From contig CANRGX010000004.1 in the NCBI GenBank assembly GCA_947630215.1, positions 62,001 through 126,000 of the forward strand: 64,000 bases of DNA, written 5' to 3'. Of the stretch, positions 19,058 through 28,085 are shown piece by piece. The notes under the pieces were generated by a model that was given only the letters and a program-made list of their open reading frames with translations, ran no database searches and was not told where the DNA came from. The position numbers and the translations under genes were made by a program. Source of the stretch: an uncultured Eisenbergiella sp. (GTDB taxonomy: Bacteria; Bacillota; Clostridia; Lachnospirales; Lachnospiraceae). Every line of letters starts with the position of its first letter. Position 1 is the first letter of the stretch.

Positions 19058-19909
19058 ATGAAGAAAATCATTGTCACCGGCTGCAACGGACAGCTGGGCC
19101 GCGCCGTCAACGAGTTTTATAAGGACGCGGCCGATCTCGGTTTTGTGAATACGGATGTGGCGGAGCTGGATATTACGGATATCGACGCTGTGATGCGGCT
19201 GGCGCGGGAGGTGAAGCCCTACGCCATCATCAACTGCGCGGCCCATACCGGAGTGGACGCCTGTGAGACGCAGTACGAGAAGGCCTTTGCCATCAACGCC
19301 ATCGGCCCCCGCAACCTCGCCATCGCGGCCCGGGAAACCGGCGCGAAGCTGGTGCATATTTCCACGGACTATGTGTTCGACGGAAAGAAGACCAGCCCCT
19401 ATGTGGAGACGGATCCTACCAATCCGCAGGGGGCCTACGGTTCCACCAAGCTGGCGGGCGAACAGTTTGTAAAACAGTTTGCGGATCGCTGGTTCATTCT
19501 GCGGACCGCCTGGCTGTACGGGGACGGGAAAAATTTTGTCAGGACGATGCTGAGACTGTCCCAGACCAACGAAAAGGTGCGGGTGGTAGGCGATCAGTTC
19601 GGATCCCCCACCAGCGCTGCAGAGCTGGCCAGGGCCGTTCATACCCTGTTGTTTTCCGAAAATTACGGCGTCTTCCACGCCACCTGCGAGGGAAGCTGCA
19701 GCTGGGCGGAGTTTACGAAGGAGATCTTTCGCCTGGCGGGAAAGCATACGGAAGTGGAGGCCATCACCACGGAAGAATACGGCGCGCCGGCCCCCCGTCC
19801 GGCCTATTCCGTCCTGGACAACCGGATGTTCCGGCTGACGACGGATTTTACCTTTGCGGACTGGCACGATGCCATCGCCGTCTATTTGAAAGAACTGGGG
19901 CAGCCGTGA
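19058..19909 (+). CDS. rfbD: RmlD-like dTDP-4-dehydrorhamnose reductase
   Basis: RmlD makes the last step to dTDP-L-rhamnose by NAD(P)H reduction. The 283-residue SDR protein has the Rossmann turn TGCNGQLGRAV, NCAAHTGVDACE, STDYVFDG and the catalytic YGSTKLAGE (Tyr/Lys about residue 128-132). ATG at 19058 has AGGAGGG at 19047-19053. No rmlA, rmlB or rmlC is in the window, so either they lie elsewhere or this enzyme reduces another 4-keto sugar. It is monocistronic, bounded by its own promoter and a terminator, and lies just ahead of the exopolysaccharide operon. Confidence 0.9.
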   Translation: MKKIIVTGCNGQLGRAVNEFYKDAADLGFVNTDVAELDITDIDAVMRLAREVKPYAIINCAAHTGVDACETQYEKAFAINAIGPRNLAIAARETGAKLVHISTDYVFDGKKTSPYVETDPTNPQGAYGSTKLAGEQFVKQFADRWFILRTAWLYGDGKNFVRTMLRLSQTNEKVRVVGDQFGSPTSAAELARAVHTLLFSENYGVFHATCEGSCSWAEFTKEIFRLAGKHTEVEAITTEEYGAPAPRPAYSVLDNRMFRLTTDFTFADWHDAIAVYLKELGQP

Positions 19910-19921
19910 CGGCGCCCGGAC

Positions 19922-19946
19922 AAAAAGCTGCGCAAGCGGCTTTTTT
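19922..19946. terminator. Bidirectional terminator between rfbD-like and DUF212 genes
   Basis: A 10-bp stem (19922-19931 with 19936-19945, one wobble pair) has a GCAA tetraloop. It is flanked by an A run on one side and six T on the other, so it can act for both convergent genes. Confidence 0.88.
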
Positions 19947-19976
19947 GATCGGCAAAAACGGGCGGACGATTTTGTT

Positions 19977-20435
19977 TTATCCCAGAATGGCACAGTAAAT
20001 CAGGGCCACACAGACGCCAAGAATCGCGCCCACCAGCACCTGCATGGGGGTGTGCCCCACAAATTCCTTGAGCTTTTCCTGGTAGGAAATGGGCTTTCCC
20101 ATGTTTTGGAAAAACTCCATCATTTCATTGATGACCTGGGCCTGAAGTCCCGTTTCCCGGCGGACGCCTCTGGCATCGTACATGACGACGATGGCGAGAA
20201 TGGCGCAGATGGCAAACTGAAAGCTGCCGCCCCCATATTCCCATCCGGCGGCGGTGGCCAGGGCACAGACGGTGGCGGAGTGGGAGCTGGGCATACCGCC
20301 GCTCCCGAACAGACGCTCCGGGTCGAAGCCGTAAAGGTACATATGTATCAGGGTCTTGAGCACCTGTGCGAGAAACCAGCCTGTGACGGCGGACATAAAC
20401 AGCGGATTGTGAAGGACCGCATTGAGAAAATTCAT
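19977..20435 (-). CDS. DUF212 / divergent PAP2-family membrane protein (YuiD-like)
   Basis: A 152-residue membrane protein with about four hydrophobic segments. The family motif GGMPSSHSATV (about residue 46) resembles the second motif of PAP2 phosphatases, and YDARGVRRETGLQAQ is the other conserved stretch. By homology it may act on a phospholipid or polyprenyl phosphate, but activity of this divergent branch is not established. It faces away from the exopolysaccharide operon, so regulation may be shared across the intergenic region at 20436-20599. Confidence 0.88.
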   Translation of the reverse strand: MNFLNAVLHNPLFMSAVTGWFLAQVLKTLIHMYLYGFDPERLFGSGGMPSSHSATVCALATAAGWEYGGGSFQFAICAILAIVVMYDARGVRRETGLQAQVINEMMEFFQNMGKPISYQEKLKEFVGHTPMQVLVGAILGVCVALIYCAILG

Positions 20436-20506
20436 CTTTTCTTCCTTTCCCTCTTTTTCCTTTTCATTCTATTCCTTTTCCCGGCAGATGGCAAGGTTGT
20501 TTTGAG

Positions 20507-20535
20507 TTGAAAAGGAAAGGGGGACATGATAAAAT
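20507..20535 (+). promoter_or_regulatory. Main promoter of the exopolysaccharide operon
   Basis: TTGAAA (20507-20512), a 17-base spacer and TAAAAT (20530-20535), the latter preceded by TG to give an extended -10. It is the best promoter ahead of the 14-kb gene run ending at 34399. Confidence 0.8.
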
Positions 20536-20599
20536 AATCCCGGGCATTCTGCCGCTTTGCCTGCCGGCGGCCTGCCAAAAAACTACGGATGGAAAACCC

Positions 20600-22297
20600 A
20601 TGATTCTGGTGCTGCTGCAATGGTGTTATATGGCGTTTCTCTCGTTTTCCACGGGGTTCGCCCTCCTGTTTTTCCTTCAGAAAAAAAGCGGATATCGGAT
20701 TCGCTCTGTCTCCTCTTACCTGATGGCAGGGCTGGCGGTACTGAACGTCTATGCCCAGTATTTCAGCCTTTTTGCGGGAGTGGGGCTGGCCGCCAACGCG
20801 CTGGCTATCTTGCTGTGCCTTTGGATGCTGGTCGCCTGCCGCAGGTCGGCTGCCGCCTTCCTGCGGGAGCGGTTCTGTTCCTGTGGCCGGGCCGGACTGG
20901 CCGCAGGTCTGGTGCTGACGCTGCTTTTTGCCTATGGATCCTCCCGGGGCTATCTGCACTATGACACGGGTCTGTACCATGCCCAGAGCATCCGCTGGAT
21001 CGAGGAGTACGGCGTGGTGCCGGGCCTGGCAAATCTGCACAGCCGTTTCGGGTATAACAGCGCCGCCTTTTCGCTCTGCGCGCTCTTTGGCGGGGCCGGG
21101 CTGACACAGCGGCCGATGCACTGTGTCCAGGGCTTTTTCGCCCTGTTGTGCGCCATAAAGTGCGGGGGGCTTTTCCACCTGGCCCGGAAGGGAGAGCGCC
21201 GGGTGCGGCCGTCCGATTTTTTGTATGTGGGCTGTATTTTTTATCTGGTGGCCGTGTTCCGGGATCTGATTTCGCCGGCTTCCGATTATTTCGCCATGCT
21301 GCTGGCCTTTTTTGTGCTGATGAACTGGATGGAGCTGTGGGAGCGGGGGGAAAAGGCGGTTTTCCCCTATGCGCTGTTGGCGGAGGGACTGGTCTATGCC
21401 GCCACGGTGAAGCTGTCTGCCGCGGTGCTGCTGCTTTTGGCCCTCTATCCCGGCGTCATGCTGATCCGGGACAGAAAATGGAAGCAGATCGGGTTCTGGG
21501 TGCTGGCGGGCGTCGGGATCGCCTTCCCCTATGTGGCCCGCAATGTGCTGATATCGGGCTGGCCTTTTTACCCGTTTACCCTGTTTGATTTCTTTGACGT
21601 GGACTGGAAGCTGTCCAAGGGCTATGCGGACAATGACGCAAACGAGATCCGGGCCTATGCGAAGGAAATTTATGACGCTGCCAACCGGGATCAGCCTTTT
21701 TGGATCTGGTTTCCGCACTGGTTTTTTTCACAGGCCTGGCTGGATCGGCTGTTTCTTCTGGCGGACTGGATCTGTGTGCCGGTGGGAGCCGGGGTGACGG
21801 CATGGGGACTGACGCGTCTTTTCAAGGGAAAAAACAAAGACAGCGTGTCCGGTCTGCCGGCGCTGTGCCTGTTGGAGGCCACGGCGCTTCTGGGCTTTCT
21901 GACCTGGCAGTTTGGGGCGCCGCTGGTGCGGTACGGATATTTTTATGTGCTGTTTCTGCCGCTGTTTACCGTAGGCGTTCTCTTTGTGCGGATTCTGCCG
22001 GGGAAAAGGGGATTTTATGCCTTTGTGATATTCCTGGTGGCTTTTTTGTGCTATCGGGGGTATAATCTAGGTAATATGATCCGGGAATTCTGGAGGGAGC
22101 CGTATTACGTGTATCAGCAGGATTACGGAGAATGGCCCGCCGACACCTATCAGGTGGACGGCGTCACGATCTATGTGCCCCTGGACAGGGGACAGATCGG
22201 GTATGATAAGTTCCCGTCCTCCCCGGTGGTGCAGGACATTGAACTGCGGGGGGACTCGCTTGGGGCGGGGTTTCGGAAAAGAAGTTCGGAGGATTGA
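20600..22297 (+). CDS. Polytopic GT-C-like membrane protein of the EPS operon
   Basis: A 565-residue protein with some 12 hydrophobic segments. After the second or third helix there is a loop with YLHYDTGLYHAQSIRW, then GVVPGLANLHSRFGYNS; this resembles the LIC_10190-type membrane family and the acidic first loop of GT-C glycosyltransferases that use polyprenyl-linked sugars. A C-terminal extracytoplasmic tail of about 70 residues follows the last helix. ATG at 20600 is the first ATG after the promoter. A TTG in frame at 20507 is the -35 box and cannot be the start. The ribosome site is weak (GGATGGA). Substrate unknown. Confidence 0.78.
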   Translation: MILVLLQWCYMAFLSFSTGFALLFFLQKKSGYRIRSVSSYLMAGLAVLNVYAQYFSLFAGVGLAANALAILLCLWMLVACRRSAAAFLRERFCSCGRAGLAAGLVLTLLFAYGSSRGYLHYDTGLYHAQSIRWIEEYGVVPGLANLHSRFGYNSAAFSLCALFGGAGLTQRPMHCVQGFFALLCAIKCGGLFHLARKGERRVRPSDFLYVGCIFYLVAVFRDLISPASDYFAMLLAFFVLMNWMELWERGEKAVFPYALLAEGLVYAATVKLSAAVLLLLALYPGVMLIRDRKWKQIGFWVLAGVGIAFPYVARNVLISGWPFYPFTLFDFFDVDWKLSKGYADNDANEIRAYAKEIYDAANRDQPFWIWFPHWFFSQAWLDRLFLLADWICVPVGAGVTAWGLTRLFKGKNKDSVSGLPALCLLEATALLGFLTWQFGAPLVRYGYFYVLFLPLFTVGVLFVRILPGKRGFYAFVIFLVAFLCYRGYNLGNMIREFWREPYYVYQQDYGEWPADTYQVDGVTIYVPLDRGQIGYDKFPSSPVVQDIELRGDSLGAGFRKRSSED

Positions 22298-22300
22298 GGG

Positions 22301-23368
22301 ATGAAGACCTATGGCGTCATCATGGCGGGGGGCGGCGGCACGCGCTTCTGGCCCCTGAGCACGAAGGCGGAGCCGAAGCAGTTTTTGAATCTGTCCGGGA
22401 AGGATATTCTGGTGAATGAAACCATCGACCGGCAGGCGGGACTCATCGACAAGGACGATATTTTCATCGTGACCAATGAGTCGCAGGCGTCCCTGATGCT
22501 GGAGCGCACGGAAGGGAGGGTTTTGGCGGACCATGTGCTGGCGGAGCCGGCGGCCCGCAATACCGCCGCCTGCATCGGCTACGCCGCGGTGGAAATCCTC
22601 GAAAAATACGGGGACGGGGTGATGTGCGTCTTTGCCGCGGATCACCATATCCGGGAGGAAGCGGCGTATCTGCGGGTGATGCGGGAGGCCGTGAAGACGG
22701 CAGAGGAAACGGACGCGCTGGTGACCATCGGGATCCGTCCCGTCTTTGCATCCACCGGCTACGGCTATATCAAGCACAGCCCTCTGGAGGGGAAAAGCTA
22801 TCACCGGGTAGAGGAATTTGTGGAAAAGCCGGATGCCCAGACCGCCCGGGCCTATCTGGAATCCGGGTGTTACGCCTGGAACAGCGGGATGTTTGTCTGG
22901 AAGGCTTCCACGATTCTGCGCTGGTATGAGAAGCTGCTGCCGGATGTGGCCGCATGCCTGGATTCCATACGGGCCGCCCTGGGGACAAAACGGGAGCGGG
23001 AGGTCATCCGGCAGGTTTATCCGACGATTCCCCGGATCTCTGTGGATTACGGCATCATGGAGCGGGCTCACGGCGTGCTGATGCTGGAGGGGGATTTTGG
23101 CTGGAGCGACGTGGGAAGCTGGGATACGCTGGAGACGGTGCGCGCCAGGGATGCGCAGGGCAATATCACCTCCGGCGATACGCTCCTTTTGGACAGCAAA
23201 AACTGTGTGGTCTATGCGAAGCATAAGCTGATTGCGGCCGTAGGGATGGAGGACGTGGTGGTGGTGGAAGGGGACAACGCCATTTTAGTCTGTCCGGTAA
23301 AGGAGGCCCAGCGTGTGAAACAGGTGGTGGAAACGCTGGAAAAGGAAGGCCGCACCGACCGGCTTTGA
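22301..23368 (+). CDS. manC: Mannose-1-phosphate guanylyltransferase
   Basis: Makes GDP-mannose from mannose-1-phosphate and GTP for mannosyl or fucosyl residues of the polymer. The 355 residues contain the nucleotidyltransferase start AGGGGTRFWPLS, AAIEILEKYG-like helix ACIGYAAVEILEKYG, FVEKPD (about residue 172), and GDFGWSDVGSWD (about 262), all typical. It lacks the fused C-terminal isomerase of the long bifunctional form. It starts 3 bases after the preceding stop, so it is translated within the operon. Confidence 0.95.
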   Translation: MKTYGVIMAGGGGTRFWPLSTKAEPKQFLNLSGKDILVNETIDRQAGLIDKDDIFIVTNESQASLMLERTEGRVLADHVLAEPAARNTAACIGYAAVEILEKYGDGVMCVFAADHHIREEAAYLRVMREAVKTAEETDALVTIGIRPVFASTGYGYIKHSPLEGKSYHRVEEFVEKPDAQTARAYLESGCYAWNSGMFVWKASTILRWYEKLLPDVAACLDSIRAALGTKREREVIRQVYPTIPRISVDYGIMERAHGVLMLEGDFGWSDVGSWDTLETVRARDAQGNITSGDTLLLDSKNCVVYAKHKLIAAVGMEDVVVVEGDNAILVCPVKEAQRVKQVVETLEKEGRTDRL

Positions 23369-23497
23369 AAAAAGGCAGTCGAAAAAGCGCGAAAGATCTC
23401 GATGGCTTTTCGTTTCACCGATGGCCTGCGGGTGATAAGATGGGGATACGGGAGGGATTGTCCCGAAATCTGCCGCACCCGGATAAGGAGGAGCACC

Positions 23498-23863
23498 ATG
23501 GTAAACGAAAAGAAAAGCGAATTGGAGACGGAGCGCTATGTGTCGGGGCTGATGCTGGAGCTGGGGATCCCGGCGCATTTGAGAGGATATTATTATTTGC
23601 GGGAAGCGGTGCTGCTTTCCGCCGCGGATATGGAACTGGTGGGCAGCGTGACAAAGCTGCTGTATCCCGTTATCGCAAAGCGCTATAAAACCACTTTGCA
23701 GCGGGTGGAGCGGGCCATCCGCAACGCCATCGAGGTATCCTGGGAACGGGGGAACCCCGAGATATTTGAAGAACTGTTCGGCTTCAGCAGGCTGACCGGA
23801 TCCGCCCGGCCCACAAACAGTGAATACATTGCGCGGATTGCGGATAAGGTAAGGCTGGAATAG
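23498..23863 (+). CDS. Stand-alone Spo0A C-terminal DNA-binding domain protein
   Basis: At 121 residues this is only the effector half of Spo0A: no receiver domain or phospho-aspartate is encoded. The match to Spo0A_C is strong through GIPAHLRGYYYLREAV, GSVTKLLYPVIAKRY, the recognition-helix region RVERAIRNAIEVSW, and PTNSEYIARIADKVRLE at the end. ATG at 23498 has AAGGAGGAG upstream. An extended -10 (TG-A-TAAGAT, 23433-23441) could give it its own transcript. It sits between manC and a glycosyltransferase in the exopolysaccharide operon, so it may link that operon to the Spo0A regulon, either by binding 0A boxes or by competing with Spo0A. This is inference. Confidence 0.88.
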   Translation: MVNEKKSELETERYVSGLMLELGIPAHLRGYYYLREAVLLSAADMELVGSVTKLLYPVIAKRYKTTLQRVERAIRNAIEVSWERGNPEIFEELFGFSRLTGSARPTNSEYIARIADKVRLE

Positions 23864-23897
23864 CCGGAGGACGTGAGAAAGATACGAGGGAGAAAAG

Positions 23898-24824
23898 ATG
23901 CTGCTGAGTGTGATTGTGCCGTGTTTGAACGAAGAGGAAAACGTGGTTCCCTTTTATGAAGAACTGATGAAAAACGGCCCCTTCTTTGAAAAAGAGGGAC
24001 TGGAGGTGGAGATTCTGTATGTCAACGACGGATCCTCGGACGGCACCTCTGCAGAGGTAAAGCGCCTGCACGAGAAGGACGAACGGGTGCATCTGATCAG
24101 TTTTTCACGCAATTTCGGCAAGGAGGCGGCGATCTACGCGGGCTTTTCCCGGTCGAAGGGGGATTACGTGGTGATGATGGACGTGGATCTGCAGGATCCC
24201 CCGTCCCTGCTTCCCGAGATGTTCTCCTATATCCGGCAGGGCTATGATTCCGTGGCGACGCGGCGCGTGACCCGGAAGGGGGAACCGCCCATCCGTTCTT
24301 TTTTCGCACGGCTCTTTTATAAAATCATGAACCGGATCTCCAAAACGGAGGTGGTGGACGGGGCGCGGGACTACCGGCTGATGACCCGTCAGGTGGTGGA
24401 CAGCATCCTGAGTATGTGCGAGTACAACCGCTTCACCAAGGGGATTTTCGGCTGGGTGGGCTATGAGACCAAGTGGATCGACTACGAGAATATCGAGCGC
24501 GCCCACGGCAGGACCAAGTTCAATTTCTGGAAGCTATTCCTGTATTCCCTGGATGGGATCACGGCGTTTTCCACGGTGCCGCTGGCAATTTCCTCGGTGA
24601 TGGGCGTACTGTTCTGCTTTGTGGCCTTTATCGCCATTCTGGCCCTGGTGGTAAAGAACCTGATCTATCATGATCCGGTGGCCGGCTGGCCTTCTCTGGT
24701 CTGTATCATTCTGCTGGTCAGCGGGGTGCAGCTGTTTTGCGTGGGCATTCTGGGACAATATATGGCCAAGACCTATCTGGAAGTGAAGCAGCGTCCCATC
24801 TTTTTGGTAAAGGAAGAATTTTAG
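23898..24824 (+). CDS. GT2 glycosyltransferase, DPM1/GtrB type
   Basis: A 308-residue family 2 enzyme that likely moves a sugar from a nucleotide sugar to polyprenyl phosphate. It has VIVPCLNEEENV near the N-terminus, YVNDGSSDGT (about residue 35), FSRNFGKEAA, and the DXD-type MMDVDLQDPP (about 93). Two C-terminal membrane helices (about residues 230-255 and 265-290) are as in GtrB/DPM1 relatives. It ends one base before the next glycosyltransferase. With the GT-C-like protein at the head of the operon it could form a lipid-linked sugar donor pair. Confidence 0.92.
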   Translation: MLLSVIVPCLNEEENVVPFYEELMKNGPFFEKEGLEVEILYVNDGSSDGTSAEVKRLHEKDERVHLISFSRNFGKEAAIYAGFSRSKGDYVVMMDVDLQDPPSLLPEMFSYIRQGYDSVATRRVTRKGEPPIRSFFARLFYKIMNRISKTEVVDGARDYRLMTRQVVDSILSMCEYNRFTKGIFGWVGYETKWIDYENIERAHGRTKFNFWKLFLYSLDGITAFSTVPLAISSVMGVLFCFVAFIAILALVVKNLIYHDPVAGWPSLVCIILLVSGVQLFCVGILGQYMAKTYLEVKQRPIFLVKEEF

Positions 24825-24825
24825 A

Positions 24826-25584
24826 ATGAGCGCCACGACAGTCAGTATCGTCATTCCTGTGCATAACGCGGCCGCTTATCTGGCGGAAACGGTAAAAAGC
24901 GTGCAGGCCCAGACCTTTTCGGACTGGGAGCTCATATTGGTGGACGACCACTCGACGGATGACAGCGCGCAGATCCTGCGCCGGCTGGCGTCCGACGACG
25001 GGCGCATTCGTCTGGCGGCCACCGGGGCAGAGCAGCACGGCGCTGCGGCCGCCCGCAATCTGGGCACGCAGAGCGCCTCCGGACAGTATCTGGCCTTTCT
25101 GGACGCGGACGATCTGTGGATGCCGGAGAAGCTGGAAAAGGAACTGGATTTTCTGCGTGAGAAGGACGCGGCCTTTGCGTTTACCGCCTATGAATTTGGA
25201 GATGAGATGGCCCGGGGAACCGGAAAAATCGTGCATGTGCCGCCGGTCCTGTCCTATCGCAGGGCGCTGTCTCGGACGGTTATTTTTACCAGTACCGTAT
25301 TGTTTGATCTGTCCAGGATAAAAAAGGAGCTTTTATATATGCCGGATGTGGGGAGCGAGGATACCGCCACCTGGTGGCGCATTCTGCGATCCGGTTATTT
25401 CGCATATGGGTTGGATGAAACCCTGACCGTTTACAGAAGGCCGAAAAAATCCCTGTCCTCCAACAAGTTTACCGCACTGACCCGGATCTGGGATCTGTAC
25501 CGGAAGCAGGAGGGCCTTTCCGTTCTTGCCAGCGCGTGGCATTTTGGCTTCTGGGCGCTGTTCGCCACGCTGCGGCGGCTGTAA
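24826..25584 (+). CDS. GT2 glycosyltransferase
   Basis: A 252-residue GT-A fold enzyme without membrane helices. SIVIPVHNAAAYLAETV, LVDDHSTDDS (about residue 40) and the metal-binding FLDADDLW (about 92) identify family 2. The downstream part (GSEDTATWW, about 178) is the usual acceptor side region. It begins one base after the stop of the previous gene. Sugar and acceptor cannot be read from sequence. Confidence 0.92.
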   Translation: MSATTVSIVIPVHNAAAYLAETVKSVQAQTFSDWELILVDDHSTDDSAQILRRLASDDGRIRLAATGAEQHGAAAARNLGTQSASGQYLAFLDADDLWMPEKLEKELDFLREKDAAFAFTAYEFGDEMARGTGKIVHVPPVLSYRRALSRTVIFTSTVLFDLSRIKKELLYMPDVGSEDTATWWRILRSGYFAYGLDETLTVYRRPKKSLSSNKFTALTRIWDLYRKQEGLSVLASAWHFGFWALFATLRRL

Positions 25585-25643
25585 GACAAACGGCGGGATA
25601 GGAGATACCGGATTTTCCCGAGAGAAACGAGAGGGACTGACGC

Positions 25644-27038
25644 ATGAGAAAGAACGATTCCAAGAAACGGTTGTTCATATTGACGCTGTCTTTGCTGGGG
25701 CTGTGTATCCTGACCGCTTTCTATGCCCACGACTGGTTTACTTATTACTATCAGCATATCGCCAATAAGACCGCCAACCGGTTCAACACCAACGGCCACC
25801 GTCTGATCATCGGTCTGTATTTCGCCCTGCTGTTCTTTTTTTCCAACACCTACGGCGCGCTGAAAATCGGCTATCTGAAGCCGCTGGATATTTTTCTTTC
25901 CCAGCTTTTCGCCCTGCTGTGCGTCAACGTGATTTCCTACAGCCAGCTCAGCCTGATGTACGGCTGGTTCATGCTGGGGGGACATCATATGATCTGGATG
26001 ACGGCAGAGCAGCTTTTGTTTTTCGCGGTCTGGGATTTTGTGACGAATCTGACGTACCGGAAGATTTTTCCGCCCAGGCAGCTGCTGCTGGTGCATGGGG
26101 ATCGTCCCATCGAGGATATTCTGAATAAATTCGCCACCCGGCAGGACAAATACCATGTGGCGCGGTGTATGAATATCAAAGAAGGCTATGACGCCATCAA
26201 GGAGGCGATGGACGGCTACGACGCCGTGGTGCTGTGGGATATCCATACCCGGGATCGGAACGTGCTTTTAAAATACTGTTACAGCCGTTCCATCCGCATT
26301 TATATGATGCCCAAGATCCCGGACGTCATCGTAAAGGGAAGCTCCCAGATCCATCTGTTTGACACCCCTCTTTTGCTGACCCGGGAATATGCGCTCAACA
26401 TCGAACAGAGGATTGTCAAGCGGATCATCGACGTGGTGTGCGCTTTGCTGCTTTTGATACTGGCGTCCCCCATCATGCTGCTGACGGCGCTCTGCATCCG
26501 GCTCTACGACGGAGGGCCGGTGTTTTACGCGCAGGTGCGCTGTACCAAGGACGCGCGGCAGTTCCGGATTTTAAAATTCCGCAGTATGCGGGTGGACGCG
26601 GAGAAGGACGGGGTGGCCCGGCTGGCGTCCCGGCACGATACGCGCATCACCCCGGTGGGCCGGTTCATCCGTGCCGTCCGTATCGACGAGCTGCCCCAGC
26701 TTTTCAATATTCTGAAAGGGGAAATGTCCTTTGTCGGCCCCAGGCCGGAGCGGCCCGAAATCATTGCCCAGTATATGGAAGAAATGCCGGAGTTTTCGCT
26801 GCGCATGAAGGTCAAGGCGGGACTGGCCGGATACGCCCAGGTGTACGGCAAATACAATACGGCGCCCTATGATAAGCTGAAGCTGGATCTGTTTTATATC
26901 GAGAATTATTCCGTGTGGATGGATGTAAAGCTGATGCTTCTGACCGTAAAGATACTTTTTACGCCCGACAGCACGGAAGGGGTGGACGCACAGCAGGTGA
27001 CGGCGTTAAAGGCCCAGGTGGAAGAACAGGAGAAATGA
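25644..27038 (+). CDS. Initiating polyprenyl glycosylphosphotransferase
   Basis: Starts the repeat unit by moving a sugar phosphate onto undecaprenyl phosphate. The 464-residue protein has four or so N-terminal membrane helices (residues 10-130), a Rossmann-like central part, a further helix (about 265-287), and the catalytic bacterial sugar transferase domain with KFRSMRVDAE, TPVGRFIRAVRIDELPQ, GEMSFVGPRPERPE and the ending KAGLAGYAQV. This is the WbaP/CpsE/WcaJ class. The priming sugar (glucose, galactose or another) cannot be decided here. Confidence 0.94.
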   Translation: MRKNDSKKRLFILTLSLLGLCILTAFYAHDWFTYYYQHIANKTANRFNTNGHRLIIGLYFALLFFFSNTYGALKIGYLKPLDIFLSQLFALLCVNVISYSQLSLMYGWFMLGGHHMIWMTAEQLLFFAVWDFVTNLTYRKIFPPRQLLLVHGDRPIEDILNKFATRQDKYHVARCMNIKEGYDAIKEAMDGYDAVVLWDIHTRDRNVLLKYCYSRSIRIYMMPKIPDVIVKGSSQIHLFDTPLLLTREYALNIEQRIVKRIIDVVCALLLLILASPIMLLTALCIRLYDGGPVFYAQVRCTKDARQFRILKFRSMRVDAEKDGVARLASRHDTRITPVGRFIRAVRIDELPQLFNILKGEMSFVGPRPERPEIIAQYMEEMPEFSLRMKVKAGLAGYAQVYGKYNTAPYDKLKLDLFYIENYSVWMDVKLMLLTVKILFTPDSTEGVDAQQVTALKAQVEEQEK

Positions 27039-27050
27039 GGAAGAACGCGT

Positions 27051-28085
27051 ATGCGGGAAAACGGACAGGCGGAAGGACAGACGCAATATTGGAATGAGGG
27101 AATGGACTGGAAACGGTTCGCCCTGCGTATGAGGGGCAGGCTGTGGGTGCTTTTGGCGTCTCTGCTGGCCAGCGCGCTGCTGGCGGCGCTGGTTTATCTG
27201 ACGGGACGCGCCCTGACCGCCGGCGCGCCGCAGTACCGTTCGGAGGTACTGTTTGCCATCCGGTATAACGTACAGGAGGACGATGAGACGCTCAAGGCGT
27301 TTATCAACGAATACAACGCCTATACCTGGGGCGATGTGATGCGATCCGATCCGGTGATGCAGTATGTGACAGAAGCCCTGCCCGGCGTGGACAGGCAGGA
27401 GCTGGAGGACGCCCTGGATACGCGGATCGCTTCGGATCCGGAATTTCTGACCGCCGGCTTTACCGCAGAGAGCGCGGCGCTTTCCGAACAGATCCGGGAC
27501 GCTTACGCAGGCGCCATGGCGCTCTTTGGACAGACCATGCAGGAACGGGGACTGTCGGCCATTGAAGCGTGGAAAACCACGCCGGCGGTTTTGGTAAAGC
27601 CACAGAACCGGACAAAAAACGCCATGGGACTGGGAGCCCTGCTGGGTCTGCTTGTGAGCGCGCTTTGGATGGCGGGATATTATGTGCTGGACGACCGGCT
27701 TTTGCTGATTTCGGACCTGGAGCGCCGGTACAGGGTTCCGGCACTGGGATACCGGACGAAGGACGCCGGAGGGATCTATGAGGAACGGCTGGAAGAAAAT
27801 CTGTCCCGTCTGGCGTCGCAAAAGGGCCCCTGCCGGGAAGTGTCCGCAAAGGAGATTTTAGAGGGAAAACCGGATTGGGACGCGCTGCGCGCCGCAGCGG
27901 TGGTGCTGTGCGCGGAATGGAATACGCCCTGCCTGCGCCGTCTGGATCTGGTCTTTTGTTCCCTGCAGGCACAGGGGATAGAGCCGGCCGGTGCGGTCAT
28001 TACCGGGGCCGATGCAGGATTTCTGAACCGGTATTACGGCATCCGGGCCGGAAAGAAACAGAAAGCGGAAGGGGAGCGGACATGA
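27051..28085 (+). CDS. Wzz-like chain-length determinant protein
   Basis: A 344-residue protein with two membrane helices, at about residues 28-50 and 187-210, bracketing an extracytoplasmic region of about 135 residues: the polysaccharide co-polymerase layout. The region around the second helix (KNRTKNAMGLGALLGLLVS-like) resembles Wzz/CapA proteins. The cytoplasmic C-terminal 130 residues look like a degenerate or partial BY-kinase-like or regulatory domain without any Walker A motif. Its stop overlaps the next ATG (ATGA at 28082). No CpsD-type kinase is encoded nearby. Confidence 0.78.
   Translation: MRENGQAEGQTQYWNEGMDWKRFALRMRGRLWVLLASLLASALLAALVYLTGRALTAGAPQYRSEVLFAIRYNVQEDDETLKAFINEYNAYTWGDVMRSDPVMQYVTEALPGVDRQELEDALDTRIASDPEFLTAGFTAESAALSEQIRDAYAGAMALFGQTMQERGLSAIEAWKTTPAVLVKPQNRTKNAMGLGALLGLLVSALWMAGYYVLDDRLLLISDLERRYRVPALGYRTKDAGGIYEERLEENLSRLASQKGPCREVSAKEILEGKPDWDALRAAAVVLCAEWNTPCLRRLDLVFCSLQAQGIEPAGAVITGADAGFLNRYYGIRAGKKQKAEGERT

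Noticed and set aside
20507-20599. TTG at 20507 as start of the membrane protein gene.
   Set aside because: The TTG is the -35 box (TTGAAA) of a promoter with a 17-base spacer and TAAAAT. The gene starts later, at ATG 20600.
23377-23383. AGTCGAA as a 0A box before the Spo0A-domain gene.
   Set aside because: One mismatch to a 7-base motif is expected often by chance; kept only as a weak hint.
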